Shown: piece after piece, positions 8,814-17,988 of the stretch
How the letters are laid out: each line of letters opens with the position of its first letter
How positions within the stretch are numbered: the stretch's first letter is position 1
NCBI RefSeq assembly: GCF_042747725.1
Contig: NZ_JBHZGO010000082.1
Location: 83,160-147,159, forward strand
Origin: FACHB-T130 sp042747725
Lineage (GTDB): Bacteria > Cyanobacteriota > Cyanobacteriia > Cyanobacteriales > FACHB-T130
Direction: 5' to 3'
DNA: 64,000 nt
The notes under the pieces: generated by a model
The model's input: the letters and a program-made list of their open reading frames with translations, nothing else
Databases searched by the model: none
What the model was told of the DNA's origin: nothing
Program-made: the position numbers and the translations under genes

Positions 8814-11800
8814 ATGAAGAACTCCCCAAATTCGGGTAATGAAACAGCAGCTACCCGTTCCAATCGGCGTCTATGGGTACTATTAAACCGCACCGGCCTT
8901 GGGCTGGGCTTTATCCTGCTGGTGGGAACAATCGGCGGCGTCTGGTGGGCGTGGGTTTTTGTCTATCAGCGGTTAGCACCGATTGTTCAAGAAAATCTCA
9001 CTCAGACGCTGAAGCGACCCGTGCAACTGGGGAAAGTCGAAAGCTTTTCCATCAACAGTCTGCGCTTCGGTGCCTCCTCGATCCCAGTCACGCCCAGCGA
9101 TCCCGACCGCGCCTCGGTAGAGGCTGTAGACGTAGCTTTTGACCCGGTAGCACTGCTGTTTAGACGCACCTTAGAGCTAAATATTACCCTGGTTAACCCA
9201 GATGTCTACCTTGAAGAGGACAAAGAGGGACGCTGGGTTGCTACTGAACTGAAGTCAGAAGAAGCTGCTGGTCCGCTCAAGACCGATATTCAAAGCATTC
9301 GGGTTCAAAATGCGGACGTTGTGCTGGTGCCTGTCTCCAAGACAAGACAGAGGAGAAGAGGGAGCAGTGGAGCCAGGGAGAATGTAGATGCAACGCTGTC
9401 CCCGCAAAATCGCCCCCGCAGTAAAACTCAAGACACGCTCCCCAGCCTCGAATCCCAGCTTCCCAGAGCCGAGAAAAAGCCGGTGCCATTAGCTTTCAAT
9501 CAGGTAAGCGGTACGGCTCGCTTTTTCGATAAAAACCAGCGGATTCGCTTTGATGTCAGCGCTCAATCTCAGGTTGAATCCGTAGGGACACCGAAAAGCC
9601 CTCAAAAACAGCAAACCAATGCAAGTGCTGCCATACAGAGCAGCGTCAGAATTTCTGGCGAATACCGCGCCCCAACTGGACAAACAAACCTGCTAATTCA
9701 AGGGCAAAACCAGAGCGCAGTCAATGCCGACCGCTTAATCAAACTGCCGCTAGACTTGCAGGCGGGACTACTGGATGGCAACCTGGAAGTCCAATTTCGG
9801 AATGGAGAGCAATCAACACTTCAGGGAACGGCTATTCTCAAAGATGTACAAGCGCAGATTCCCGAAGTGCCACAACCGTTTAACAATGTTAACGGAACGT
9901 TGCGATTTAAAGGATATGCGATCGCGCTGGAGAATGTCAGCGCTCTTTACGGTCAGGTTCCCGCAGTTGGCAATGGAGTTGTGGATACCCAGGAAAAAAA
10001 TGGTGGGTACAACATTACAGCTCAAGTGAAATCGGTAGCGATCGCTACCGCCCTCAATACCCTCAAGGTACAATCGCCAGTCCCCGTAACCGGACAAGTC
10101 CGAGCCGGGGTGAAACTCACCGGGTCGCTCGAAAAGCCGATTCTATCAGGAACCGTTGCCACCCTTCAGCCAACCGAAAAGGTGCCCCTAATTGTAGATA
10201 AGGTAAACTTTCGCGGCATTAGCGGTCAATTTCAGCTGATCGATTCCCTCCTCACCATTACCAACATCCGTGGTTTGCCCAGCGTTGGCGGCAAACTGGC
10301 TGGCAATGGTCGCATTCAGATGGGCGACCAAGGCGGGTCGGTATTCGATATCGTCGGTCAAGACATTCCAGGGGATGCCGTTGCCCAAATTTACAACGCC
10401 AAGCCGACCAATATCCAAATCGGCACCGTGTCCGGCAAAGCACAACTTTTTGGCACCCCCGGCAACCTCCAGACCGTCGTGCAAGTTCAGGCACCCCAAG
10501 CCACCTACCCAGGCAGTGGAGAAGTCATCGTCACTCAGAATAAAACCTACTTCCGCAACACGACTCTGAGTGTTGGGGGAGGCACCGTCAACGTCAAAGG
10601 TCAGGTAGCAGAAGGTCGCTGGGAGGCGGCAGGCGTTGCCGATGATGTTCAACTGGCACGTCTGGCAGAACTCCCGCCACAGTTGCAGTCAGCCCTGGCA
10701 GATGGGATATTTTATCTAGCGGGAAGTGTCGATTCTTTCAAACCGGAAACCATTCGCGGCACCGCTCAGGCGAATGTCCGTGTTGCGGGTGGCACCGTCA
10801 AGGCATCAAAAATTGCGCTGAATGCAGGGCGCTGGCAAGCTTCCGGGCAAGCTTCTGGTGTCCAATTGAGACAGCTAGCACCGCAACTACCGCCGCAATT
10901 CCAAAATCAAACCGCAAATGGTTCTTTTAACTTATCCGGAAGTCTAGCTGCATTTAAACCCGAAACCATTAGCGGCACCGCATCGGTTCAACTGAATATT
11001 GGCGGTGGCAGCGTCAATGCCTCAAACGTCCGGCTTAACAACGGTCGCTGGCAAGCTTCTGGGCAAGCTTCTGGCGTCCAATTGGCAAAGGTGTTGCCCC
11101 AATTCCCAGGTCAGCTGAATAATGGTTCCTTCAACCTGTCAGGAAGTCTGACTGCTTTCACCCCCGAAACAATTAGCGGGACTGCACAAGGAAATTTTCA
11201 GGTTGGCGGTGGTAGTGTCAGTGCCACCAACGTGCAACTGGGGAACGGTCGCTGGCAAGCTTCTGGGCAAGCTTCTGGCCTCCAGTTGGCAAAGCTATTT
11301 CCCCAACTACCGCCGCAATTCCAAGGTCAGCTGAATAACGGTTCTTTTAAAGTCGCCGGGAGTCTGGAAAATGTTAGCCCCGAAACCATTAGCGGAGAAG
11401 CTTCTGGGCGGATTAATCTTGGCGGGGGCACGGTTACCGCCTCGAATGTCCAATTTAACAACGGTCGCTGGCAAGCGTCTGGTAAAGCGTCTGGGGTGCA
11501 ACTGGCACGGGTGTTTCCCCAACTGCCACCGCAATTTCAAGGTCAGCTGAATAATAGTTCCTTTAATGTGTCGGGAAGTCTGGCGGCTTTTAGCCCGGAA
11601 ACTCTTAGCGGCACGGCTTCTGGAAATCTGAACTTGGGCGGAGGCAGCGTCAGCGCCGCTAATGTAGAGTTTGGCAACGGTCGCTGGCAAGCTCGCGGAC
11701 AAGCGTCTGAGGTTCAGTTGGCAAAGCTATTTCCCCAACTGCCACCGCAATTCTCAGGTCAGCTAAATAATGGTTCTTTTAATGTGTCGGGAAGTCTGGC

Positions 11801-14800
11801 GGCTTTTAGCCCGGAAACTCTTACCGGCACGGCTTCTGGAAATCTGAACTTGGGCGGAGGCAGTGTCAGCGCCACCAACGTGCAGTTTGGCAACGGTCGC
11901 TGGCAAGCGTCTGGCGAGGCGTCCAATGTCCAACTAGCTAGGGTGTTTCCGCAACTGCCACCGCAATTCTCAGGTCAGCTAAATAATGGTTCTTTTAATG
12001 TGTCGGGAAGTCTGGCGGCTTTTAGCCCGGAAACTCTTAGCGGCACGGCTTCTGGAAATCTGAACTTGGGCGGAGGCAGTGTCAGCGCCGCCAACGTACA
12101 GTTCGGCAACGGTCGCTGGCAAGCATCTGGCAAAGCGGATGGTGTCCAGTTGGCAAAAGTATTTCCCCAGCTGCCACCGCAATTCCAAGGTCGGCTGAAT
12201 AATAGTTCCTTCAACCTGTCCGGCAGTTTGGCTGCCTTCACCCCGGCAACTCTTACCGGCACGATTTCTGGAAGTTTGAATGTGGGGGATGGCACCATCA
12301 CCGCCTCAAATGTCCAACTCCAAAACGGGCGCTTTGAGGGTTCAATTATTGCCAACAATGTTGACCTGGAGCAGCTTGCAGCAGCGTTGCCAGATTCCGT
12401 GCCGGTTCCGGCGCTGCGAGGACGGGTAAGTGGCAGCGTTGATGCTTCTGGGTCGCTGACTGCTGTCAATCCGGCGGCTATCCGAGCAACCGGACAGTTG
12501 CGCGTCGAAGATTTTGCCGCCAATGACTTGGTGTTCGACCCCATTCTCACCGGGCAAATCAATTTAGTCCCCGGACAGAATAGTAGTGTTGAGCTGGCAG
12601 GCAATCAACAAGACCGGATTTCGCTGGTGTTGTCGCCTAGCTATCAACCCGTCTCTTTTTTAGTGAAGCGTGACGAGGTGATGGCACAAGGCAACCGAGA
12701 GGGCGATTTATTGGTGGTAAATGTGCAAAACGTTCCGCTGAAATTGTTGAAAGATTTAGCTCCCCGTAATGCTTTAGCAACCCTACCGCCAGCGATCGCA
12801 TCCCAACCTATCGAAGGTAAACTTTCTGGAGATTTTATCCTAAATCTCGCCAATTTTAATCTTGCCGGAAATAATGTAGCGATCGCTCAACCCGTCCTTG
12901 GCAGCATTAAAGGCGATTCGCTGACAATCGGCAGTTTCCGCTATGCCGATGGTATCGCTACCGTTACTGAAGGAGAGTTCCGCCAAGGCGAAAGTCTATA
13001 CGCACTCAAAGGTAGCGTCACTCAAACCTCCAGCGGTCCAGAACTGCAAGGTTCGCTGAAAGTGGCTCAAGGAAAAATCCAAAACGTCCTCCCCGTCCTG
13101 CAAATCTTTGATTTACAAGACCTCGCTAGAGGCGGACAACCCCAGTCTTATGCCAGCGCCGCCGATGTCCAACCCCAACCCGTCGGTCTACCAGGCGCTA
13201 CCCTGCAAGCTCAACTGCGCCGCTTGTCGGAAATAGAAGCCATCCTTGCCGCCCAGAAAGCGGAACGGGAAGCTTCCCCCATCCCCGAACTCAAAGACCT
13301 CACCGGCAACTTCTCCGGCGAAATCAACGTAGCGGCTTCCCCTAGACAAGGCATCAACCTCAACTTTGACTTCGGCGGAACGAACTGGAAGTGGGGGAGA
13401 GACGACCAACCAAATCGCATTTACACCGCTGATAATGTCATTGTCAAGGGCAGCTTCCAAAACGGCGTCCTCACCCTTCTGCCCTTGCGAATTGAATCTG
13501 ACGAAACCCTGCTCGCCTTCACTGGCACGCTTGGCGGAACAGAACAAAGCGGTCAGCTGCGCCTAAGAAATTTCCCAGTCGCCCCACTCCAACAGTTTGC
13601 CAATTTGCCCATCGATATCACCGGGAATCTCAATGGAACGGCAACCCTAGCAGGCAGCATCAACAATCCCCAAGCCATCGGCGAACTGACTCTCACCGAT
13701 GGCACCCTGAACCAAACCGCCGTCCAAGCAGCGCGAGGCAGTTTCCGATACACCAATGCCCGTCTGACCTTCAGCAGCACCATCGCCACTGCCGAAGCCG
13801 GGGAGAATCCGCCCGATACTCAACCTGCAACAACTCCTAGTACCCCATCTCCAATCGCCAGTATCCCCTCGACGACTCAAATCACCGGCAGCATCCCCTT
13901 TTACCAGTTGCCCTTTCCCTCCGTCGCACCCGATAACAACCAACTCAGTCTGGATTTGAACGTTCAAAATGAGGGACTCTCCCTACTAAACCTGCTCTCG
14001 CGTTCCGCCGTCACCTGGGTGGATGGTACCGGACAGGTGCAACTCAACGTTCAGGGTACGGTGAATCCAAATACGGGTAAATTAAACCAGCTTGTCGCTA
14101 ACGGTATTGCGACTGTTGACGATGCCACTATCAAAGCGCAGGCTTTGCCCGAACCGCTCACCAATGTCAACGGTAGGGTTTTATTTAACTTTGACCGCAT
14201 CCAAGTAGAAAACTTCCGGGGTGACTTTAGCGGCGGTGAAGTGGTCGCCTCCGGAGCCATCCCCATCTCAGGCACGGGGCAAGGGACAGGCGAAAAACTC
14301 ACGGTTAGCCTTGACAAGCTCGCTTTAAATTTGAAAGGGTTATACTCAGGCGGCGTTAACGGCAACGTGGAGATTACTGGCTCGGCTCTCAATCCCCAAA
14401 TTGGTGGTGAAGTGCGACTTGCCGATGGTCGGGTGCTAATAGGAGAGACGGCAGGGGAAGGCGAAAGCGGGTCTTCTTCACCCGGTGGAGGTACCGCCAC
14501 CCCATCATCCCCAACGTCTAACGAGCAACCCTTCACTCCTGCATTTAATAACCTGCAACTGACTTTAGGCAAAAGCGTCGAAATCAGCCGCCCACCGCTG
14601 CTGAGTTTTCAGGCGACTGGTGGCTTTACTCTCAATGGCACTTTGGATGAGCTTCAGCCAAAGGGCACGATTCGGCTAACCAGGGGTCAGGTGAATCTGT
14701 TTACCACTCAGTTCCGCTTGGCACGCGGCTACGAACACACGGCTCAGTTTACCCCCAATCAGGGACTTGACCCCGTTCTGGATATTCGGCTGGTCGCATC

Positions 14801-15377
14801 CGTTTCTGAAGTGACGCGCAGCCGGATTGCCGACATAAGCGCTACGGGTATTGTGAGTAGCGAAATTAGCGATGTTCCAGCTACCAATTTAGGGGCATTG
14901 CGAACGGTTCGCATCCAAGCCAGAGCCACAGGTTCGGCAAGTCAATTGGCAGATAATCTGGAGCTGACAAGTAATCCGCCTCGCAGTGAGAGCGAAATTG
15001 TCGCCCTTTTGGGTGGTGGTTTTGTGGAAACGCTGGGTCGGGGAGATACTACGTTAGGGCTGGCAAACTTGGCAGGTTCGGCGCTGTTGACACCTTTCCA
15101 AAATGTGGTGGGAGATGCGTTGGGATTGAGTGAATTTCGCTTGTTCCCCACGGTGGTTAGGGATGAAAAATCTCGCACTTCAACGCTAGGCTTGGCGGCA
15201 GAGGTTGGGGTTGCCATCACTCCCAAGCTTTCTGCCTCTGTATCGAAGATTTTGACGGCTGATGAGCCTCCTGAGTTTGGTGTCACTTATCGAGTCAATA
15301 ATGAAATTCTGCTGCGAGGTGGCACCGATTTGTCTGGGGAAACGAGGGGAGTGGTGGAGTATGAAAAGCGCTTCTGA
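8814..15377 (+). CDS. TamB-like (DUF490) translocation and assembly module protein
   Basis: A 2187-residue envelope protein. An N-terminal membrane anchor lies at about 24-46, followed by an AsmA/TamB-like region (VKLGKVESF-type segment near 80), a low-complexity charged linker (about 180-230) and a long beta-rich middle. The C-terminal DUF490 domain (about 1870-2187) ends in YEKRF, an aromatic terminus as in TamB. TamB proteins span the periplasm and work with Omp85/TamA proteins in outer-membrane assembly or lipid transport. The special feature is an array of 72-residue repeats (about residues 600-1170), each with NGRWQASG, a PQLPPQF-like segment and GSFNVSGSL. The gene is larger than typical E. 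coli TamB (about 1259 residues). It stands alone, with no Omp85 gene beside it. Confidence 0.9.
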   Translation: MKNSPNSGNETAATRSNRRLWVLLNRTGLGLGFILLVGTIGGVWWAWVFVYQRLAPIVQENLTQTLKRPVQLGKVESFSINSLRFGASSIPVTPSDPDRASVEAVDVAFDPVALLFRRTLELNITLVNPDVYLEEDKEGRWVATELKSEEAAGPLKTDIQSIRVQNADVVLVPVSKTRQRRRGSSGARENVDATLSPQNRPRSKTQDTLPSLESQLPRAEKKPVPLAFNQVSGTARFFDKNQRIRFDVSAQSQVESVGTPKSPQKQQTNASAAIQSSVRISGEYRAPTGQTNLLIQGQNQSAVNADRLIKLPLDLQAGLLDGNLEVQFRNGEQSTLQGTAILKDVQAQIPEVPQPFNNVNGTLRFKGYAIALENVSALYGQVPAVGNGVVDTQEKNGGYNITAQVKSVAIATALNTLKVQSPVPVTGQVRAGVKLTGSLEKPILSGTVATLQPTEKVPLIVDKVNFRGISGQFQLIDSLLTITNIRGLPSVGGKLAGNGRIQMGDQGGSVFDIVGQDIPGDAVAQIYNAKPTNIQIGTVSGKAQLFGTPGNLQTVVQVQAPQATYPGSGEVIVTQNKTYFRNTTLSVGGGTVNVKGQVAEGRWEAAGVADDVQLARLAELPPQLQSALADGIFYLAGSVDSFKPETIRGTAQANVRVAGGTVKASKIALNAGRWQASGQASGVQLRQLAPQLPPQFQNQTANGSFNLSGSLAAFKPETISGTASVQLNIGGGSVNASNVRLNNGRWQASGQASGVQLAKVLPQFPGQLNNGSFNLSGSLTAFTPETISGTAQGNFQVGGGSVSATNVQLGNGRWQASGQASGLQLAKLFPQLPPQFQGQLNNGSFKVAGSLENVSPETISGEASGRINLGGGTVTASNVQFNNGRWQASGKASGVQLARVFPQLPPQFQGQLNNSSFNVSGSLAAFSPETLSGTASGNLNLGGGSVSAANVEFGNGRWQARGQASEVQLAKLFPQLPPQFSGQLNNGSFNVSGSLAAFSPETLTGTASGNLNLGGGSVSATNVQFGNGRWQASGEASNVQLARVFPQLPPQFSGQLNNGSFNVSGSLAAFSPETLSGTASGNLNLGGGSVSAANVQFGNGRWQASGKADGVQLAKVFPQLPPQFQGRLNNSSFNLSGSLAAFTPATLTGTISGSLNVGDGTITASNVQLQNGRFEGSIIANNVDLEQLAAALPDSVPVPALRGRVSGSVDASGSLTAVNPAAIRATGQLRVEDFAANDLVFDPILTGQINLVPGQNSSVELAGNQQDRISLVLSPSYQPVSFLVKRDEVMAQGNREGDLLVVNVQNVPLKLLKDLAPRNALATLPPAIASQPIEGKLSGDFILNLANFNLAGNNVAIAQPVLGSIKGDSLTIGSFRYADGIATVTEGEFRQGESLYALKGSVTQTSSGPELQGSLKVAQGKIQNVLPVLQIFDLQDLARGGQPQSYASAADVQPQPVGLPGATLQAQLRRLSEIEAILAAQKAEREASPIPELKDLTGNFSGEINVAASPRQGINLNFDFGGTNWKWGRDDQPNRIYTADNVIVKGSFQNGVLTLLPLRIESDETLLAFTGTLGGTEQSGQLRLRNFPVAPLQQFANLPIDITGNLNGTATLAGSINNPQAIGELTLTDGTLNQTAVQAARGSFRYTNARLTFSSTIATAEAGENPPDTQPATTPSTPSPIASIPSTTQITGSIPFYQLPFPSVAPDNNQLSLDLNVQNEGLSLLNLLSRSAVTWVDGTGQVQLNVQGTVNPNTGKLNQLVANGIATVDDATIKAQALPEPLTNVNGRVLFNFDRIQVENFRGDFSGGEVVASGAIPISGTGQGTGEKLTVSLDKLALNLKGLYSGGVNGNVEITGSALNPQIGGEVRLADGRVLIGETAGEGESGSSSPGGGTATPSSPTSNEQPFTPAFNNLQLTLGKSVEISRPPLLSFQATGGFTLNGTLDELQPKGTIRLTRGQVNLFTTQFRLARGYEHTAQFTPNQGLDPVLDIRLVASVSEVTRSRIADISATGIVSSEISDVPATNLGALRTVRIQARATGSASQLADNLELTSNPPRSESEIVALLGGGFVETLGRGDTTLGLANLAGSALLTPFQNVVGDALGLSEFRLFPTVVRDEKSRTSTLGLAAEVGVAITPKLSASVSKILTADEPPEFGVTYRVNNEILLRGGTDLSGETRGVVEYEKRF
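10611..12330 (+). repeat. In-gene tandem array, 216-bp (72-residue) period
   Basis: The NGRW-coding anchor recurs at 10611, 10824, 11040, 11244, 11460, 11676, 11892, 12108 and, as NGRF, 12324. Successive spacings are 213, 216, 204, 216, 216, 216, 216 and 216 bp. Units between about 11570 and 12200 contain long stretches that look identical at the DNA level, including the segment coding NVSGSLAAFSPETL, so the central copies are recent duplications or are kept alike by gene conversion. Confidence 0.9.
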
Positions 15378-15383
15378 AAAAAA

Positions 15384-15753
15384 GAGTGAGGGCTGAGGGC
15401 TGAGGGCTGAGGGCTGAGGGCTGAGGGCTGAGGAGTGAGGAGTGAGGGCTGAGGGCTGAGGAGTGAGGGCTGAGGAGTGAGGGCTGAGGGCTGAGGGCTG
15501 AGGGCTGAGGAGTGAGGAGTGAGGAGTGAGGACTGAGGAGTGAGGAGTGAGGACTGAGGACGGGAGCATCTCGATGACAGCAAATATACGCCCACAGGCT
15601 AGAAGCCTGGGGCTAGAAGAACGAAGCCTGCCTTCGCAGGCTAATTATTAGCCTGCGAAGGCAGGCTTTGTTTGTTTAGCCGCGACTTTAGTCGTCGGAC
15701 TCTCATTGGGATGCTCCCGTGAGGGCTGAGGAGTGAGGAGTGAGAAGTGAAAA
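15384..15753. repeat. Heptamer tandem array (GGGCTGA / GGAGTGA type), interrupted
   Basis: From 15384 to 15560 the sequence is almost entirely 7-base units: GGGCTGA, GGAGTGA and GGACTGA, about 25 copies. The array resumes at about 15720-15753 after an inserted palindromic element. On the complementary strand it yields Ser/Pro/Leu low-complexity frames that are artefacts. It starts 7 bp after the TamB-like stop codon. Arrays of this kind are known from many cyanobacterial intergenic regions. Confidence 0.85.
15559..15720. mobile_element. MITE-like palindromic element inserted in the heptamer array
   Basis: The ends are inverted copies: ACGGGAGCATC at about 15560-15570 and GATGCTCCCGT at 15710-15720. 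Inside is a perfect 21-bp stem with a 3-base loop (15624-15644 and 15648-15668), itself made of a shorter nested palindrome, and a hairpin-forming CGACTTTAGTCGTCGG at 15683-15698. The left 40 bp (15561-15600) recur inverted at 55774-55813 with one mismatch. Heptamer repeats flank both sides. It has no coding capacity, so any movement would be in trans. Confidence 0.6.
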
Positions 15754-15812
15754 GGGAAGTAGGGTCGAAAGTAAGCAGATTTTTATCTAGGGTGGTGTAG
15801 CGCACGTGATGA

Positions 15813-17003
15813 CTACCGAGAGAATTGCCAACGACCTAGGTGTACTGCGTTGAGTGTTGCAATATATTCCTCCAAGTTAAAAGAAGACTTTGTTTCTCTT
15901 TGGGGGAGGGTTTCTTCAATGACAAGCGGCAAACCCAACATCGCCGCAGACGTATTAACTAGACAGTTGCCCAAATTCGTGGCATCGTAGCCACCTTCTA
16001 ACAACAGCAGGTAATGCCCACCCACGAAGGCGATCGCTTCTGCGACCAAACGGGTTAGGTTGTAGTAAAGTTGGGCACTCAGGCACAAGCCTGCGCCAGG
16101 ATCGTACAGGTAAAGATGATTGATATCATCAAAGTGTCCATCAAACCCCGCCGATACAATCACCATGTCGGGTTTAGCCTGGGCAATCAGAGCCGGTACG
16201 ATAGTTTGGAACAGCGCCCAATACTCATCATCTGCTAGTTTAGCGGGTAGCGGCAGGTTGATAATGTTACCATTTGCGCCAATATCGTCAATGTTGCCGG
16301 TTTCCGGATAAAGCTCTGCACCGAATTGGTGGAGCGAGCAAAAAATGATGCGCGGGTCGTCCTGTACGATATCTTGGGTACCGTCTCCGTGATGCAAGTC
16401 CCAATCCAAGATTAAAACACGCTCTACGCCATCTTTTTTTAAGCAATATTTGGCTGCGATCGCTGCATTATTAAATAAGCAGAAACCACCCGCTTTTTCG
16501 CGTCCGGCGTGGTGTCCAGGCGGACGGTTTAAGCTCAGGGCGCTTTGAATCTGCCCGGACAAAATGCCTTTAATGGCGCTAATTCCTGCCCCAGCGGAAA
16601 TCAAGGCGGTTTCGTAAGATCCTGGGCTTAAATAGGTAGACTCAGCCAAATACCCGCCAGCCGCACTGATTGCCCGGACTTGAGCAATGTATTCCGATGT
16701 GTGTACTGCCTGTAAATCCTCTTCCGTTGCCGGTTCTGGCTCTAGAAGGGTCATCTGCTGGATTAACTCAAAATCTCTTAGCGCTGCCATTGCTGCTGTC
16801 AGGCGACTGCTGGACTCCGGGTGTGGTACCGGACTAACGACTGGGTAAGGAAACTGAATTTGGTCTAACGTGTAAACTGGGTCAAGCAAATCTTGCCCCG
16901 CTACCCTGTGATATAGGTTATTTCCTTCGACCCTAATTTGACCGGGGTCGTGTATGGCAAATTCAGGAGTATAAATTAGGGCGATTGGCAACATCTTGGT
17001 CAT
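15813..17003 (-). CDS. Histone-deacetylase-family zinc amidohydrolase
   Basis: A 396-residue member of the arginase/deacetylase superfamily (HDAC, acetoin-utilization AcuC and acetylpolyamine amidohydrolase family). Visible motifs: LNRPPGHHAG with the catalytic HH pair, LDWDLHHGDGTQ with zinc ligands Asp and His, SAGFDGH with the third zinc Asp, and LLLEGGYD near the end. In bacteria these enzymes remove acetyl or acyl groups from small amines or proteins; the substrate cannot be told from sequence. An N-terminal extension of about 55 residues precedes the fold. ATG 17003 is used; ATG 16994 is an alternative. The 5' end lies close to and divergent from a broken acetyltransferase gene, a suggestive but unproven pairing. 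Confidence 0.85.
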   Translation of the reverse strand: MTKMLPIALIYTPEFAIHDPGQIRVEGNNLYHRVAGQDLLDPVYTLDQIQFPYPVVSPVPHPESSSRLTAAMAALRDFELIQQMTLLEPEPATEEDLQAVHTSEYIAQVRAISAAGGYLAESTYLSPGSYETALISAGAGISAIKGILSGQIQSALSLNRPPGHHAGREKAGGFCLFNNAAIAAKYCLKKDGVERVLILDWDLHHGDGTQDIVQDDPRIIFCSLHQFGAELYPETGNIDDIGANGNIINLPLPAKLADDEYWALFQTIVPALIAQAKPDMVIVSAGFDGHFDDINHLYLYDPGAGLCLSAQLYYNLTRLVAEAIAFVGGHYLLLLEGGYDATNLGNCLVNTSAAMLGLPLVIEETLPQRETKSSFNLEEYIATLNAVHLGRWQFSR

Positions 17004-17080
17004 TGGTTATTCGTGATTAGTCATTAGTCTTCAGCTAACGAATAATGACTCTTCATCCATTACCCATTTTCTCAAAAATG

Positions 17081-17585
17081 CACATTGAACCCCTTTCTCA
17101 TCAGACTGTTAATGAAGCGATTAATCTAGTCCATACAGTTTTTCTCTACCAAATTTTCTCTGAACGAGCCAGTGCCTGTATTTCCCTTAAGCTTAAGGAA
17201 AAACAGTATAATTTCTCAAATTGCTTTCTGGCTGGTTGGGATGACCGAAGCCTGCTATTGGGTTGCCGTTGATGATGCTTCCCAAAAAGTAGTTGAAACA
17301 ACTGGATTATACAGCAGCAAAGATGATAAAAATGAGGGATTATGGCTTGGCTGGACGTGTGTAGATACCGCATTTCGCGGTCAAGGAATTGGGAGGAAAT
17401 TAGTTGATTTTGCTATTGAAAAGGCAGGCTCGGAAGGCAATAAATTTTTACGATTATACACCTCAAATCATCCCAACCAAGCCATCGCCCAGCTTCTCTA
17501 CGATAAACGAGGATTTCGGATTATTGGTGAAGAACCGTTTAAGGGAAGTCGTCTCAAAAAAATCTACCGCGAGGTAGAGTTATAA
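17081..17585 (+). pseudogene. GNAT acetyltransferase, frameshifted
   Basis: The N-terminal half reads in one frame from ATG 17081 (MHIEPLSHQTVNEAINLVH to FSNCFLAGW) and hits a stop at 17270-17272. The C-terminal half continues in the next frame from about 17240 (ACYWVAVDDASQKVVETTG onward) to 17585. It contains the acetyl-CoA loop FRGQGIGRKLVDFA and the C-terminal NHPNQAIAQLLYDKRGFRI typical of GNAT enzymes. Joined, the product would be about 165 residues, a normal GNAT length. A small indel around 17235-17245 best explains it. It could be a sequencing error; otherwise the gene is dead, since the second half alone lacks the N-terminal strands. Confidence 0.7.
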
Positions 17586-17988
17586 GATTTTCTTACATTT
17601 TTAGTGAATAAAACTCTAATTTGTGTCGTAAGCTGCTAATACAAGGAGCAATTTATTGGGACTCAATAATAAGTATGATTAAGTTTATAAGAATTAATGA
17701 AGCCTCGCCCGGTTGAATCTTGGCGACTGTAGAGAAGGATTTTAAACCCACCCCTACATTTATATACCGGCAATTTCTAACTATCGAGGTATCTTTTCTT
17801 TCGCCATACATGCATCGCACTTCAAACCCATGCATAGGCGGCAACTACACCTGTTTCATACGGTTGTGCCCACTGCGATCGCTATCAGGGTAGAGATACA
17901 TTGTTAATTAAGCAAGTACATAAAAGTTTATGCATGGGGAAATACCACTTCACCCATCGCCTAAACAGCTCGGTAGAGGAAAGCCGCC
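17586..17988. other. Upstream region of clpC
   Basis: No gene is seen. The stretch is moderately AT-rich, with a HIP1 site near 17876 and a repeated TGCAT motif around 17810-17840. It must hold the clpC promoter, but no confident promoter, CIRCE element or terminator hairpin was found. Confidence 0.4.

Noticed and set aside
11307..12604. Long minus-strand frames over the TamB repeats
   Set aside because: Antisense shadows of the repeat array; they repeat with the same 216-bp period.
15186..15595. Minus-strand frames rich in Ser/Pro/Leu over the TamB end
   Set aside because: They are produced by the heptamer array and the antisense of the TamB-like gene; pure low complexity.
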